64,000 nt of DNA from the NCBI GenBank assembly GCA_963723495.1, contig CAVRQR010000012.1, positions 496,001-560,000 of the forward strand. Reading direction: 5' to 3'. The notes under the pieces are model-generated. The model made no database searches and was not told the DNA's origin. It was given only the letters and a program-made list of their open reading frames with translations. Below, piece by piece: positions 35,527-44,990 of the stretch. A program made the translations under genes and the position numbers. Source of the stretch: Gp6-AA40 sp963723495. Its GTDB lineage: Bacteria > Acidobacteriota > Vicinamibacteria > Vicinamibacterales > UBA2999. Every line of letters starts with the position of its first letter. Positions within the stretch are counted from its first letter, which is position 1.

Positions 35527-36345
35527 ATGCATAGCCTTCTCGCCGCGATTTCTCTCGTCCTGATTACCGCAGCCGCGCAGGCTCAGACGCCTGCGACGCC
35601 GCCGCCGCCCGACATTCTGCCGGCCAGCGAAATTGCGGTGCCCGCCGATGGCGAGAAGAGTGCCAGCGGCCTCGTCTCGAAACTGATTCGCCGCGGCAAC
35701 AGCACCGAGAAGCCGGAAGCGACCGACATCGTGACCGTGCACTACACCGGCTGGGGAGGCGATGGGCGCTTGTTCGACAGCTCGATCGTGCGTGGGTCGG
35801 CCTCGACGTTTCCGCTCGACAAAGTCATGGCGGGCTGGCGCGAGTGCGTCCAGCTCATGACCCTTGGCGAGCAGCGGCGGTGCTGGGTGCCTGAGAATCT
35901 CGCGTATCGCGGTCAGGCCGGGCGACCCAAAGGCACCGTGGTCTTCGACATCGAGCTCATCGAGACGAGGGGCAATCCCCTCGTCGCACCTCCCGATGTC
36001 AAAGGCCCACCAGAGGATGCCAAGCGGACACCGAACGGGCTGGCGTACAAGGTGATTCGCCCTGGCAAGGGGGCGCGGAATCCTAGTCGCTTCGGCCGGG
36101 TCACGGTGCACTACACCGGTTGGACGACGGACGGGCGCATGTTCGACAGCTCGGTCACGAAGGGCCAGCCGGCGACCTTCCGCCTCGACGATGTCATCAA
36201 GGGGTGGACTGAGGGTGTGCCGCTGATGGTGGAAGGCGAGCGTACCCGCTTCTGGGTTCCCGAGAACCTCGCCTACGGCGGCAAGGGCGACGGCCCGCGC
36301 GGCATGCTCGTGTTCGATATCGAGTTGATCCGCATCGAGAACTGA
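35527..36345 (+). CDS. Secreted tandem FKBP-type peptidyl-prolyl isomerase
   Basis: A 272-residue protein with a signal peptide (MHSLLAAISLVLITAAAQAQ) and two FKBP domains. Both have the pattern VTVHYTGW...DG(R)xFDSS...WVPENLAY...VFDIELI (about residues 65-147 and 175-270). FKBP proteins speed proline isomerisation; here probably in the periplasm during protein folding. The first domain lacks some aromatic pocket residues of the second, so the two may differ in activity. Only 22 bases separate it from sucB, but it is functionally unrelated to the TCA cycle. Confidence 0.92.
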   Translation: MHSLLAAISLVLITAAAQAQTPATPPPPDILPASEIAVPADGEKSASGLVSKLIRRGNSTEKPEATDIVTVHYTGWGGDGRLFDSSIVRGSASTFPLDKVMAGWRECVQLMTLGEQRRCWVPENLAYRGQAGRPKGTVVFDIELIETRGNPLVAPPDVKGPPEDAKRTPNGLAYKVIRPGKGARNPSRFGRVTVHYTGWTTDGRMFDSSVTKGQPATFRLDDVIKGWTEGVPLMVEGERTRFWVPENLAYGGKGDGPRGMLVFDIELIRIEN

Positions 36346-36356
36346 TTACGGGTTCG

Positions 36357-37019
36357 ATGCATCTGCTGTTCGATCTCGATGGAACGCTTGCCGATTCATT
36401 CCCAGGAATCAGCCAGTCCATCAACCAGACGTTGACGACACTCGGGCGCGAGTCTGTTCCACTCGAACAGCTCCGTCCGTTCGTCGGCGCGCGGCTCGCC
36501 GCCATCTTCGGCCGCCTGCTGCAATCAGAAGACGAGGCGCTGATCGATCGGGCCGTCGACATCTATCGGCCGCTGTTCGATGAGGTCGGCATTTTCGAGA
36601 GCCGCGTCTTTCCCGGCATACCGGAGGCGCTGACGACATTCCGCGACGCCGGCCACTCGCTCCAGGTCGTGACCGTCCGCTCGATCGAGTCCGCGAAGCT
36701 GGTCGTACGTCACTTCGGCATCGATCACTACTTCGACGCCGTGCATGGACCCGTTCCGACGCAACGGGCAGGCGACAAAGCAGCACTCGTTCGCGCCGCA
36801 TTGGATCGCGCCGGCGCGGCGCCGCACGACGCAATCATGATCGGTGACCGCGCGGAGGACATTCATGCCGCGCGCGCACACGGCGTCGGAGCCGTGGCTG
36901 TGGGCTGGGGATACGGCGCGCCGGAGGAATTGCGGGATGCAGGCCCTGACTACTTTGCCCCGTCTGTTGCGGATCTCGTCGCATACGCCACGCGGATGGC
37001 AAGTCGTGGCGGGCCATAG
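36357..37019 (+). CDS. HAD phosphatase, phosphoglycolate phosphatase-like
   Basis: A 220-residue HAD subfamily IA hydrolase. It has FDLDGTLADSFPGI (nucleophile Asp about 5), the Thr/Ser motif LQVVTVRS, the Lys in RAGDKAALV and the acidic motif MIGDRAEDIHAARAHG with GWGYG after it, as in Gph-type phosphatases. The likely substrate is phosphoglycolate or a similar small phosphate ester, inferred from the family. It starts 11 bases after the FKBP stop and may be co-transcribed with it. Confidence 0.9.
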   Translation: MHLLFDLDGTLADSFPGISQSINQTLTTLGRESVPLEQLRPFVGARLAAIFGRLLQSEDEALIDRAVDIYRPLFDEVGIFESRVFPGIPEALTTFRDAGHSLQVVTVRSIESAKLVVRHFGIDHYFDAVHGPVPTQRAGDKAALVRAALDRAGAAPHDAIMIGDRAEDIHAARAHGVGAVAVGWGYGAPEELRDAGPDYFAPSVADLVAYATRMASRGGP

Positions 37020-37092
37020 GTGACGGCGGTCGAATAACGAGAGCGATCACGCTGATACGGGCAATAGACCGATCGATTGGTACAATCAGCCT

Positions 37093-37359
37093 ATGTGTCG
37101 GAACATCAAGACGCTCGCGAACTTCGCGCCTCCGGCTACTGACGAGGAAATCCGCGCCTCGGCGCTGCAGTTCGTCCGCAAGCTGAGCGGCGCCACTCGT
37201 CCGTCGAAGGCCAACGAAGCTATCTTCAATCAGGCGGTCGAGGACGTGACCGAAGCGGCGCAGCGGCTGATCCGCTCGTTGACGACGAACGCGCCGCCAC
37301 GTAATCGGGAGATCGAGGCACAGAAGGCGCAGGAGCGCGCGCGTCAGCGATACGCGTGA
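37093..37359 (+). CDS. DUF2277-family small protein
   Basis: An 88-residue cytosolic protein opening MCRNIKTLANFAPPATDEEI, which is the hallmark of the DUF2277 family; the rest is a charged helix ending in a Lys/Arg/Glu-rich tail. Function of the family is unknown. Length matches. It is isolated, with the phosphatase 73 bases upstream and the quinoprotein gene about 185 bases downstream. Confidence 0.85.
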   Translation: MCRNIKTLANFAPPATDEEIRASALQFVRKLSGATRPSKANEAIFNQAVEDVTEAAQRLIRSLTTNAPPRNREIEAQKAQERARQRYA

Positions 37360-37544
37360 GCAGTCGCTCCATGCAGCATCAGAATGACGGCAGAGATGTC
37401 GCCAATCGAATTCGCTCTGAATTCGCGACTGTCGTTCGGCCTGAAGCATCGGAAATCGCTCCGCACCACTGATCCAGTCCCACTCCTCTCCCGTATACTT
37501 ACGCCGCCGAACGCGGTGCGCATTTCGCAGGGATGGAGGCCGTC

Positions 37545-39202
37545 ATGAAGCAGTTGCCTCTGCTGGTGATCCTTGGGGTCCTGTTTTCCGGGCCGGGGCT
37601 TGCACAAACGACCGACGAACTGGTGAACGACGGGCGGAATCCTGCCAACGTCACCACGCAAAGCTTGGGTACTACCGCCAGAGCTTCAGTCCTCTGAAAG
37701 AGATCACCAAGTCGAACGTCCAACGCCTGGTGCCCGTCTGGAATGCGAGCCTCATGAACGACCTGGGCGAGCTCGCGGCGCCGACGGTCTACGACGGCGT
37801 GATGTACGTCATCAACGGCAAGTGGACGTTCGCCATCGACATCGAGACGGGCCGTCAGATCTGGCGCACGCCGGTGCAGCTCGAGCCGGGCGTACAGCGC
37901 GCGGCGATCACGAGAGGCGCGGCGACGATCTACAACGGCAAGCTGTTTCGCGTCACCATCGACAACCACCTTCTTGCGCTCGACATGAAGACCGGCAAGC
38001 AGATCTGGAAGCAGAAGTTTGCCGAAGCCAAGGAAGGCTACTACTCGACGAGCGCGCCCATCGTCGCCAACGGCGTCCTTATCTCGGGGATGGCCGGAGG
38101 TGAGTCCACCACGCGCGGCTTCCTCGACGGTTGGGATCCGGATACCGGGAAAAAGCTGTGGCGCCGCTACACGATTCCCGAACCTGGTGAGCCCGGTTCC
38201 GAGACCTGGCCGAAGGATACCGATGCGTGGAAGTTTGGCGGCGGGCCGACGTGGCGATCCGGCTCTTACGATCCCGTCCTCGATCTCGTCTACTGGGGTG
38301 TCGGGAACGCCGAGCCGTACGATCCGCGGCCACGCGCCGCACTGGATAGCCTCTACACCTCCAGCGTGCTCGCGATACGACCGAAGACCGGCGAGATCGT
38401 CTGCCATTATCAGTACACCCCGAACGACATCTACGACGTCGATGGCAACGACGAACAGGTGCTCGCCGACATCCAGGTCAACGGCCAGCTACGCAAGGTG
38501 ATGATCCAGGCGAACAAGAACGGATTCATGTATGTGCTCGATCGGACGAACTGCCAGCTGATTGCGGCGCACGCGTTCGTCAAGGTGAATTGGGCGTCGC
38601 ACATCGATCTCGAAACGGGCCGGCCAGTGTTGACCGACCTCTACAAGCGCTTCCTCGCGGGCGAGGAAGTGGAGATCTGGCCGTCGCGCGGCACCAATGC
38701 CGTGCCGATTGCTTTTAACCCGAGCACCGGGTTGATCTACGCGAGCACATGGAACCTGCCACGCATTCAGAAGCTCGTGATGCAACCGCCACCGCAGGTC
38801 CTCGGCGCGAGTTCCACAGGCGTGACTTCGCGGTTGCCGGAGATCAAGCCCGGTGACGTGTATGGGCACCTCGTCGCGGTGAATCCGCTCACGGGCCAGA
38901 AGAAGTGGGAGGTCCCGTTGACCGACTTCCCGAGCTCGGCGGGCATGCTCGCCACCGGCGGCGGTCTCGTGTTCACGGGGAGGTTGTCGGGTGAGTTCAT
39001 GGCACTCGACGAAGACACTGGCAAGACGCTGTGGCAGTTCAAGACCGGGTCGTCGATTAACTCGACGGCGATCACCTACACGCACAAGGGAAGGCAGTAC
39101 GTGACGATCGCATCCGGGCTGGGTGGCGGCCTCGCCAACCGCTACGCGGCCGACAAGGTGCCGACGGGTGGGTCAGTCTGGACATTCGCGTTGATGCCGT
39201 AG
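37545..39202 (+). CDS. Secreted PQQ-dependent alcohol dehydrogenase-like quinoprotein, frameshifted
   Basis: A signal peptide (MKQLPLLVILGVLFSGPGLA) behind a GGAGG ribosome site is followed by DELVNDGRNPANVTTQS, then the frame changes near 37668 to YYRQSFSPLKEITKSNVQRL. This N terminus is typical of PQQ methanol/ethanol-type dehydrogenases; one base is missing. The rest is an eight-bladed beta-propeller with repeated W-motifs (GRQIWRTP, GKQIWKQK, GKKLWRR, GQKKWEVP, GKTLWQFK). Periplasmic oxidation of an alcohol or sugar is inferred. I see no vicinal Cys pair of the classic methanol dehydrogenase type, so the substrate class is open. Confidence 0.88.
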
Positions 39203-39270
39203 GCTACGAGACGCGTGGTCATGATGACCCTTGGCCCTGCACAGGTGCACAATTGCGGCGGAGGTATCCC

Positions 39271-39921
39271 ATGGCGACGCTGCAGGGAGTGTATACGGCT
39301 TCCGTCCTCGACAACCGCGATCCCGAGGGACTGGCGCGTGTGCTGGTACGGGTGTCGGGTGTAGACGATGCCAGTGGTGCCCGCGGCGTCTGGGCGCGCG
39401 TGGCCACGATGATGGCCGGACAGAATCGCGGCACGTGGTTCGTCCCGGAGGGCGGCGACGAAGTGCTCGTCGCATTCGAGCGCGGCGACCTGCGGGTGCC
39501 GTACGTCATCGGAGCGTTGTGGAACGCGAAGGCCCGTCCACCCGCGACGAGCAATGACGCATCGACGACGAAGATGATTCAGTCGCGGAGCGGCGTGAAT
39601 TTTCAGATTCGCGACGACGACAAGACCAGGAGTCTCGTGATCGAGACGCCAGCCGGACAGCGCGTGACACTGCAGGACGGCCCCGGGTCCCTGCGGATCG
39701 AGGACCAGAACGGCAATGCCATCACGCTGGAGCCATCGGGCGTGACGATCAACGCGAGCGCGAAGGTGACCGTCAACGGATCGACAGTGGACGTCAATGC
39801 CAGCGCCGTCACTGTGAATGCCGGCATGTCGAAATTCAGCGGTGTCGTGCAGTGCGATACGCTGATCAGCAACTCGGTGATCAGCGCCAGCTATTCACCG
39901 GGAGCGGGAAACATCTGGTAA
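39271..39921 (+). CDS. Orphan phage-baseplate spike (gpV/VgrG-like) protein
   Basis: A 216-residue protein. The N-terminal OB-type domain (ATLQGVYTASVLDNRDPEGL, GVWARVATMMAG, GTWFVPEGGDEVLVAFERGD, VPYVIGALWN) matches phage baseplate assembly protein V/gp5-type spikes. The second half is a repetitive beta-helix needle (ITLEPSGVTINASAKVTVNG, VDVNASAVTVNAGMS). Start ATG 39271 follows GGAGG. No other tail, sheath or T6SS gene is near, so it is an orphan spike, either an effector carrier for an apparatus encoded elsewhere or a relic. Confidence 0.82.
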   Translation: MATLQGVYTASVLDNRDPEGLARVLVRVSGVDDASGARGVWARVATMMAGQNRGTWFVPEGGDEVLVAFERGDLRVPYVIGALWNAKARPPATSNDASTTKMIQSRSGVNFQIRDDDKTRSLVIETPAGQRVTLQDGPGSLRIEDQNGNAITLEPSGVTINASAKVTVNGSTVDVNASAVTVNAGMSKFSGVVQCDTLISNSVISASYSPGAGNIW

Positions 39922-39950
39922 ATGGTCCGGCTAAGCCGGACGCTACGCCA

Positions 39951-42083
39951 CTACTTCATCCCCATGTTCGCGGCGGCGAACGCCCATTCGTCCGCCCGCT
40001 CGGCGATCAGCTTGTCAGTGGGCCGATAGCCGTGTGAGCCCTGCACCTCGACGCGAATCAACACCGGCTTCGAACAGGCCTGCGCCTCCTGCATGACCGC
40101 TGCGAACTTGAACGAGTGACTCGGCACGACGCGATCGTCGTGGTCGGCCGTCGTGATGAGCGTCGCGGGATAACAAGTGCCTGGCTTCGCGTTGTGCACG
40201 GGCGAGTACTTGATTAGGAACGGGAACTGCGCGGAGTTCGACGCTGACCCGTACTCGATCGTCCACAATCGCCCGCCCGTGAACTTGTCGTAGCGCAGCA
40301 TATCCATGACGCCGACGGCAGGCAGTGCAACGGCAAACAACTCGGGGCGTTGCTGCATGACGGCGCCGACCAGCAGGCCGCCGTTCGAGCCGCCCATGAT
40401 GCCAAGCCGCGCCGGCGAGGTGTACTTCTCCTTGATCAGGTGCTCAGCGGCAGCAATGAAGTCGTCGAAGACGTTCTGCTTCTTCTCGAGCATGCCCGCC
40501 TTGTGCCACGCTTCGCCGTATTCGGCTCCGCCGCGCATGCTGACTGTCACCCACACACCGCCGCGTTCCAGCCACGCAGGCACGTCCTGCCGATATGCCG
40601 GGAGCGTGCTGACCGAAAATCCTCCGTACCCGTAGAGCATCGTCGGGTTGTTGCCATCGAGGGGCAGTCCCTTCTTTGCGGTCACGAAGAGTGGGACACG
40701 GGTGCCATCCTTCGACGTGGCAAACATCGCCTTCGTCTCGTAGGCGCTTGCATCAACCGGCGGCCTGGCCGCCTCGAAACTGGTGCTCTTGGCCGCCTTC
40801 AGGTCGAAGGCGTAGATGGTGGACGGTGCAAGCGGCGAGGTGAATCCATACCAGACGGTATCGCCATCAGCGCGGCCGCCGATTGCTCCGACTGTGCCCG
40901 TGCCCGGCAACTGGATGTCGCCGAGAGAAGCGCCATCGAGGCCGAACATCGACAGGCGGCTCTGCACATCGGCCAGGTACTGCGCCACCAGGCGTCCACC
41001 GACGATGCCCACGTTCTCGATGGCTTCCTTGCCTTCAGGGACGATCGTCTTCCACACGGGTGCGGCGCCATTGAGCGCTGTTGCAAGGACGGTTCGATTG
41101 GGAGCGTTCCGGTCGGATCGCACGAACAGCGTCGGGCCCTGGACCCCAAGCGGCAAGTACTCGGCATCATCTTTCTCTTCGAGCGGTCGGATCGGTGCGT
41201 CAACTTTTGGCGCGTCTCCCTTGCCCAGATCGGCAATGTACAGGCGATTGCGATTCTCCGAGCCCTGGAACATGAGCACGAAGAGGTATCGTCCGTCCTC
41301 CGAGACAGAACCGTTGACGATCCACGCAGGCAGATCTTTACGCTCGTAGATGAGGATGTCCTGTGACTGCGGCGTGCCGACGCGGTGATAGTAAATGGCC
41401 TGACCCGAGAGTGCCGCTTCGAGCACCTTGTTCTTGGGTGGCTCCGGATATCGCGAGTAATAAAAGCCTTTGCTGTCCTTTGTCCACGAGATGTCGGAGA
41501 AACGCATCCACCGGACTTCGCCCGGGAGGTCCTTCCCTGACTCGAGATCGCGCACGTGGATGGTTCGCCAGTCGGCACCACCTTCGGCGAGGCCGTAAGC
41601 AAAGAGCTTCCCGTCCGGTGACGGCATCCACTGCGCGAGCGAGACCGACCCGTCGGCCGAGATCTCGTTCGGATCGATCACCATCGTGGGAGATGCTGAT
41701 ACGGACTGGCGCACGTAGACCGGCGCCTGACGCTGCAGGCCGGCATTGCGCGCGTAGAAGATCTTGCCGGCCTCGACGACTGGAAGACCAACACGCGGGT
41801 AGTCCCACAACTCGGTCAGCCGCGTGTTGAAGTGCTCTCGCAGCGGCAGGCTCTTGAGATACGGCTCGGTGACTGCGTTCGACGCCGCGACCCAGTCGGC
41901 CACATCTTTCGAATCGAGGGCCTCCATCCACCGATATGGATCGGCGACCTTGGTGCCGCCGTAGTCATCCACGACACTGTCTTTCTTAGCAGCTGGGTAA
42001 GTCAGTCCAGCCTCCTTCGTTTGACTGGATGTGCAGCTGATGGCAATGGTGCTCAGCAGCGCGACGACGAGAATGCGTTTCAT
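39951..42083 (-). CDS. Prolyl oligopeptidase (S9A) lipoprotein
   Basis: A 710-residue serine peptidase. The start at 42083 (MKRILVVALLSTIAISC) gives a lipoprotein signal with Cys17, so it is probably membrane-anchored on the periplasmic side. An N-terminal seven-bladed propeller (about 80-430) begins with the family opening VVDDYGGTKVADPYRWMEAL. The catalytic domain has GYGGFSVS, the nucleophile in GGSNGGLL, the acid in TTADHDDRVVP and the His in GSHGYRP. It cleaves short proline-containing peptides. The frame is open 100 codons upstream but that part is antisense to the next gene. Confidence 0.93.
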   Translation of the reverse strand: MKRILVVALLSTIAISCTSSQTKEAGLTYPAAKKDSVVDDYGGTKVADPYRWMEALDSKDVADWVAASNAVTEPYLKSLPLREHFNTRLTELWDYPRVGLPVVEAGKIFYARNAGLQRQAPVYVRQSVSASPTMVIDPNEISADGSVSLAQWMPSPDGKLFAYGLAEGGADWRTIHVRDLESGKDLPGEVRWMRFSDISWTKDSKGFYYSRYPEPPKNKVLEAALSGQAIYYHRVGTPQSQDILIYERKDLPAWIVNGSVSEDGRYLFVLMFQGSENRNRLYIADLGKGDAPKVDAPIRPLEEKDDAEYLPLGVQGPTLFVRSDRNAPNRTVLATALNGAAPVWKTIVPEGKEAIENVGIVGGRLVAQYLADVQSRLSMFGLDGASLGDIQLPGTGTVGAIGGRADGDTVWYGFTSPLAPSTIYAFDLKAAKSTSFEAARPPVDASAYETKAMFATSKDGTRVPLFVTAKKGLPLDGNNPTMLYGYGGFSVSTLPAYRQDVPAWLERGGVWVTVSMRGGAEYGEAWHKAGMLEKKQNVFDDFIAAAEHLIKEKYTSPARLGIMGGSNGGLLVGAVMQQRPELFAVALPAVGVMDMLRYDKFTGGRLWTIEYGSASNSAQFPFLIKYSPVHNAKPGTCYPATLITTADHDDRVVPSHSFKFAAVMQEAQACSKPVLIRVEVQGSHGYRPTDKLIAERADEWAFAAANMGMK

Positions 42084-42146
42084 GGATCCCGATTCTAAGG
42101 TGTTCTGGTCGCCGATATCCGGCCCGTCGTACAGTGATTCGTTCCC

Positions 42147-43049
42147 ATGAACTTTCAGCGGATGCCCCGTGCGGAGGTCGCTATTGACGCAAGTCTCGTG
42201 CGGGCTCTCCTCGAGGAGCAGCACGAAGATCTGGCGGCGCGGCCCCTCGTCGAAGCCGGCGAAGGCTGGGACAACAAGCTGTTCCGCCTCGGCGACGACC
42301 TCGTCGCGCGGCTTCCTCGACGGCAGCTTGCGGCAGGCTTGATTGAACACGAACAGCGCTGGTTGCCAGTGCTTGCACCACACCTCCCGTTGCCCGTATC
42401 AGCGCCCGTCAGAGTCGGGCGACCAGGATGCGGGTTTCCCTGGGCCTGGTCGGTCGCGCCTTGGTTCGATGGCCAGATGGCAGCAACCATCGCAAGCGGA
42501 CAGACCGAGGCAATGGCCGTTCGGCTCGCAGAATTCCTGGCTGCATTGCATCGTCCAGCGCCGGTGGACGCCCCGTTGAATCCGTATCGAACGTCGCTGG
42601 CCTCGCGCTCCGATGCCTTCCTCGAGCGACTGCCGCGCTGCGGACAGCACGTTGATGAGGCATCTGCTCTGCTGGTTTGGCGCGCGGCGCTCGCTGCTCC
42701 CGCGTGGTCAGGCCCATCGCTCTGGCTTCACGGCGACATGCATCCTGGCAATCTGCTCGTGCATTCCGGACAGCTCACCGCCGTGATCGACTTCGGCGAT
42801 CTGACTGCTGGCGACCCGGCAGTCGACCTGTCGGTCGCGTGGATGCTGTGGCCCGAGGGTGTCCGCAACGTCTTCCGCGCCACAGTGGATCGGCTGACGG
42901 ATTGGGCCGACGACACAATGTGGCGACGCGCGCGAGGGTGGGCTGTCCATCTGGGTGTGGCGTATCTGGTGAACTCGCTCGACAATTCGCTCATGGGTGA
43001 CATCGGGCGTCGAACGATCGCCGCAGCCCTGGCTGACGAGACGGCGTAG
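42147..43049 (+). CDS. Aminoglycoside phosphotransferase-family kinase
   Basis: A 300-residue kinase-like protein of the APH/choline kinase superfamily. The catalytic loop is WLHGDMHPGNLLV (about 191-203) and the metal-binding motif VIDFGDLTAGDPAVDL (about 213-228); the N lobe has DNKLFRLGDDLVARLPRR. Substrates in the family range from aminoglycosides and macrolides to small metabolites, so resistance should not be assumed. A hairpin directly overlaps the stop codon. Confidence 0.9.
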   Translation: MNFQRMPRAEVAIDASLVRALLEEQHEDLAARPLVEAGEGWDNKLFRLGDDLVARLPRRQLAAGLIEHEQRWLPVLAPHLPLPVSAPVRVGRPGCGFPWAWSVAPWFDGQMAATIASGQTEAMAVRLAEFLAALHRPAPVDAPLNPYRTSLASRSDAFLERLPRCGQHVDEASALLVWRAALAAPAWSGPSLWLHGDMHPGNLLVHSGQLTAVIDFGDLTAGDPAVDLSVAWMLWPEGVRNVFRATVDRLTDWADDTMWRRARGWAVHLGVAYLVNSLDNSLMGDIGRRTIAAALADETA

Positions 43050-43071
43050 GCTCGGGTCCACGACCCGAGCC
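43049..43071. terminator. Hairpin at the APH-family gene stop
   Basis: A perfect 10-base-pair stem (GGCTCGGGTC paired with GACCCGAGCC) with a CAC loop begins at the last base of the stop codon. It may also end the minus-strand transcript from pruA. Confidence 0.7.
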
Positions 43072-43079
43072 CGAGCATC

Positions 43080-43213
43080 TCAGGACACGCTTGGACCGTA
43101 GACACCTTCGCCTTGTAGTAGTCCGGACCCGGATCAGGCGGGGTATCGGACAGCAGATCGCCGTTCAGACCGGCAGCTCCTTCAGCCTCGACGATGTCGA
43201 CGATCTGGGCCAT
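43080..43213 (-). CDS. Possible small protein downstream of pruA
   Basis: A short frame starting MAQIVDIVEAEGAAGLNGDL with a fair ribosome site (AGGGAG) 8 bases upstream, on the same strand as pruA and 84 bases after its stop. As written, the frame runs on antisense into the APH-family gene. Adding one base near 43106 would instead end it after about 44 residues (...YYKAKGVYGPSVS), a few bases before the hairpin, which is what a real gene would do. No known family; the acidic, Pro-rich middle (SDTPPDPGPDYY) is unusual. Real existence is uncertain. Confidence 0.35.
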
Positions 43214-43297
43214 TGATCGTTCTCCCTTGTCCTTGCCTCATGAACGTCGGGAGACACGAATTCCCCTCACCTCAGCGCACGATGTACCCGCTGTCGT

Positions 43298-44917
43298 TCA
43301 CTCCTCGACCATGTACGGATAGGTATGCACACGCGGGGGCACGAAGGTTTCCTTGATTGCTCTCGCACTGACCCACCGCAGCAGGTTCATCTTCGATCCC
43401 GCCTTGTCGTTCGTGCCCGATGCGCGCGCGCCACCAAAGGGCTGCTGACCGACAACTGCGCCGGTCGGCTTGTCGTTGATGTAGAAGTTCCCGGCGGCGT
43501 TGCGAAGCACAACCGACGCCTCCTGGATTGCCGCGCGATCGCGCGCAAAGATGGCGCCGGTCAGGGCGTATGGCGACGTGCGATCGATGATGTCGAGCGT
43601 CTCATTCCACTTCGAATCGGCGTACGCGTAAGCCGTGACGACCGGACCGAAGATCTCCTCGCACAGCAGGCGATAGCCGGGGTCGGTCGTCTCGACGAGC
43701 GTGGGCTCGACAAAGTACCCCACCTCGTCTTTCGCGCCACCGCCTTGAATGATCGTCGCGTTCTTCTTCGCGTCCTCGAGGTAGCCGCTGATTTTCGCGA
43801 ACGACTTCAGGTCGATCACTGCTCCCATGAACGTGCGGAAATCGGCGACGTCCCCCATGCGAATCTCGCGCATCATCGCGACCGCACGATCCTTGACTTC
43901 GGGCCACAGCGACTGCGGCACGTACACGCGGCTCGCCGCGGAACACTTCTGCCCCTGGTATTCGAATCCGCCTCTTACGATCGCAACCGCCAGTTCCTGC
44001 ACATCGGCTGACGGGTGCGCCACGATGAAGTCCTTGCCGCCGGTCTCGCCGACAAGGCGTGGGTAGCTGCGGTAGCGGCCGATGTTTTCGCCGACGCGCT
44101 TCCACATCGACTGGAACACGGCGGTGCTGCCCGTGAAGTGAATTCCGGCAAGGTCGGGCGAATCGAGCAGCACATCGGATATCTCGGCTGGATTTCCCGC
44201 GACCAGATTGATCACGCCGCGCGGCATTCCGGCCGCCTCGAGCAGCTTCAGGATGTAGTGCGCGCTCATCATCGCACTCGATGCCGGTTTCCAGACGACT
44301 GTATTGCCCATCAGCGCCGGCGCGGTCGGCAGGTTGCCTGCGATCGACGTGAAGTTGAACGGCGTCACCGCGTAGACGAACCCTTCGAGCGGCCGGTACT
44401 CAACGCTGTTCCACATGACGTGGCTGCTGATCGGCTGCTCTTCGTACAGCTCCTGGGCGTAGTGAGGGTTGAATCGCCAGAAGTCGATCAACTCCGACGC
44501 CGAATCGATCTCGGCCTGGATAATGGTCTTCGACTGACCGAGCATCGTCGCCGCGTTCAGCGTTGCCCGCCATGTCGTCGTCAGCAGTTCGGCCGCTTTC
44601 AGAAAGACCGCCGCACGATCCCCGAGCGACCAGCTCGCCCATTCCCGCCTCGCCTTGAGCGCTGCGTCGATCGCCTGGCTGATGTGGGATCGTTCGGCGA
44701 CGTGCCAGTCGCCCAGGACGTGCCGATGCTTGTGCGGCATCACCGACCGCTCGGTCCGACCGGTTCGGATCTCGCAGCCGCCAATCACGAGTGGAATGTC
44801 GATCCGCTCGGAGGCCATCTGCGTGAGGCGCGCCTTGAGCTCCGCGCGCTCGGGAGAACCGGGCAGATAACTCTTGTTCGTGTCGTTCAGGGGTGGAGGG
44901 ATACGTGCGGAAAACAT
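43298..44917 (-). CDS. pruA: L-glutamate gamma-semialdehyde dehydrogenase (P5C dehydrogenase)
   Basis: A 539-residue NAD-dependent aldehyde dehydrogenase that oxidises glutamate semialdehyde (from proline) to glutamate. It opens with the P5CDH-type N-terminal region (ELKARLTQMASERIDIPLVI) and has VTPFNFTSIAGNLPTAPALM, the catalytic Glu in LVGETGGKDF and the catalytic Cys in YQGQKCSAASRVYVP. The stand-alone form means the proline dehydrogenase is encoded separately; it is not in this window. Divergent from the aldo-keto reductase fusion gene. Confidence 0.95.
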   Translation of the reverse strand: MFSARIPPPLNDTNKSYLPGSPERAELKARLTQMASERIDIPLVIGGCEIRTGRTERSVMPHKHRHVLGDWHVAERSHISQAIDAALKARREWASWSLGDRAAVFLKAAELLTTTWRATLNAATMLGQSKTIIQAEIDSASELIDFWRFNPHYAQELYEEQPISSHVMWNSVEYRPLEGFVYAVTPFNFTSIAGNLPTAPALMGNTVVWKPASSAMMSAHYILKLLEAAGMPRGVINLVAGNPAEISDVLLDSPDLAGIHFTGSTAVFQSMWKRVGENIGRYRSYPRLVGETGGKDFIVAHPSADVQELAVAIVRGGFEYQGQKCSAASRVYVPQSLWPEVKDRAVAMMREIRMGDVADFRTFMGAVIDLKSFAKISGYLEDAKKNATIIQGGGAKDEVGYFVEPTLVETTDPGYRLLCEEIFGPVVTAYAYADSKWNETLDIIDRTSPYALTGAIFARDRAAIQEASVVLRNAAGNFYINDKPTGAVVGQQPFGGARASGTNDKAGSKMNLLRWVSARAIKETFVPPRVHTYPYMVEE

Positions 44918-44943
44918 AGCTCGATCTTATGTCGATATGAGTA

Positions 44944-44970
44944 ATGCTGAATTCAGAATGCAGAATGCGG
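44944..44970. repeat. Single-arm stutter repeat, GAATTCAGAATGCAG family
   Basis: One arm (GCTGAATTCAGAATGCAGAA) lies between the divergent pruA and aldo-keto reductase genes. It is the same word as the two-armed repeat at 23.1 kb, but without an inverted partner. Confidence 0.7.
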
Positions 44971-44990
44971 ATAGTGCAACCGTGGACCTC

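Noticed and set aside
42147..43049. Antibiotic resistance gene call for the APH-family kinase
   Set aside because: The superfamily is broad and nothing in the sequence points to aminoglycoside or macrolide binding.
42728..43213. 161-codon minus-strand frame running into the APH-family gene
   Set aside because: Only the first 35 or so codons look gene-like; the rest is antisense to the kinase.
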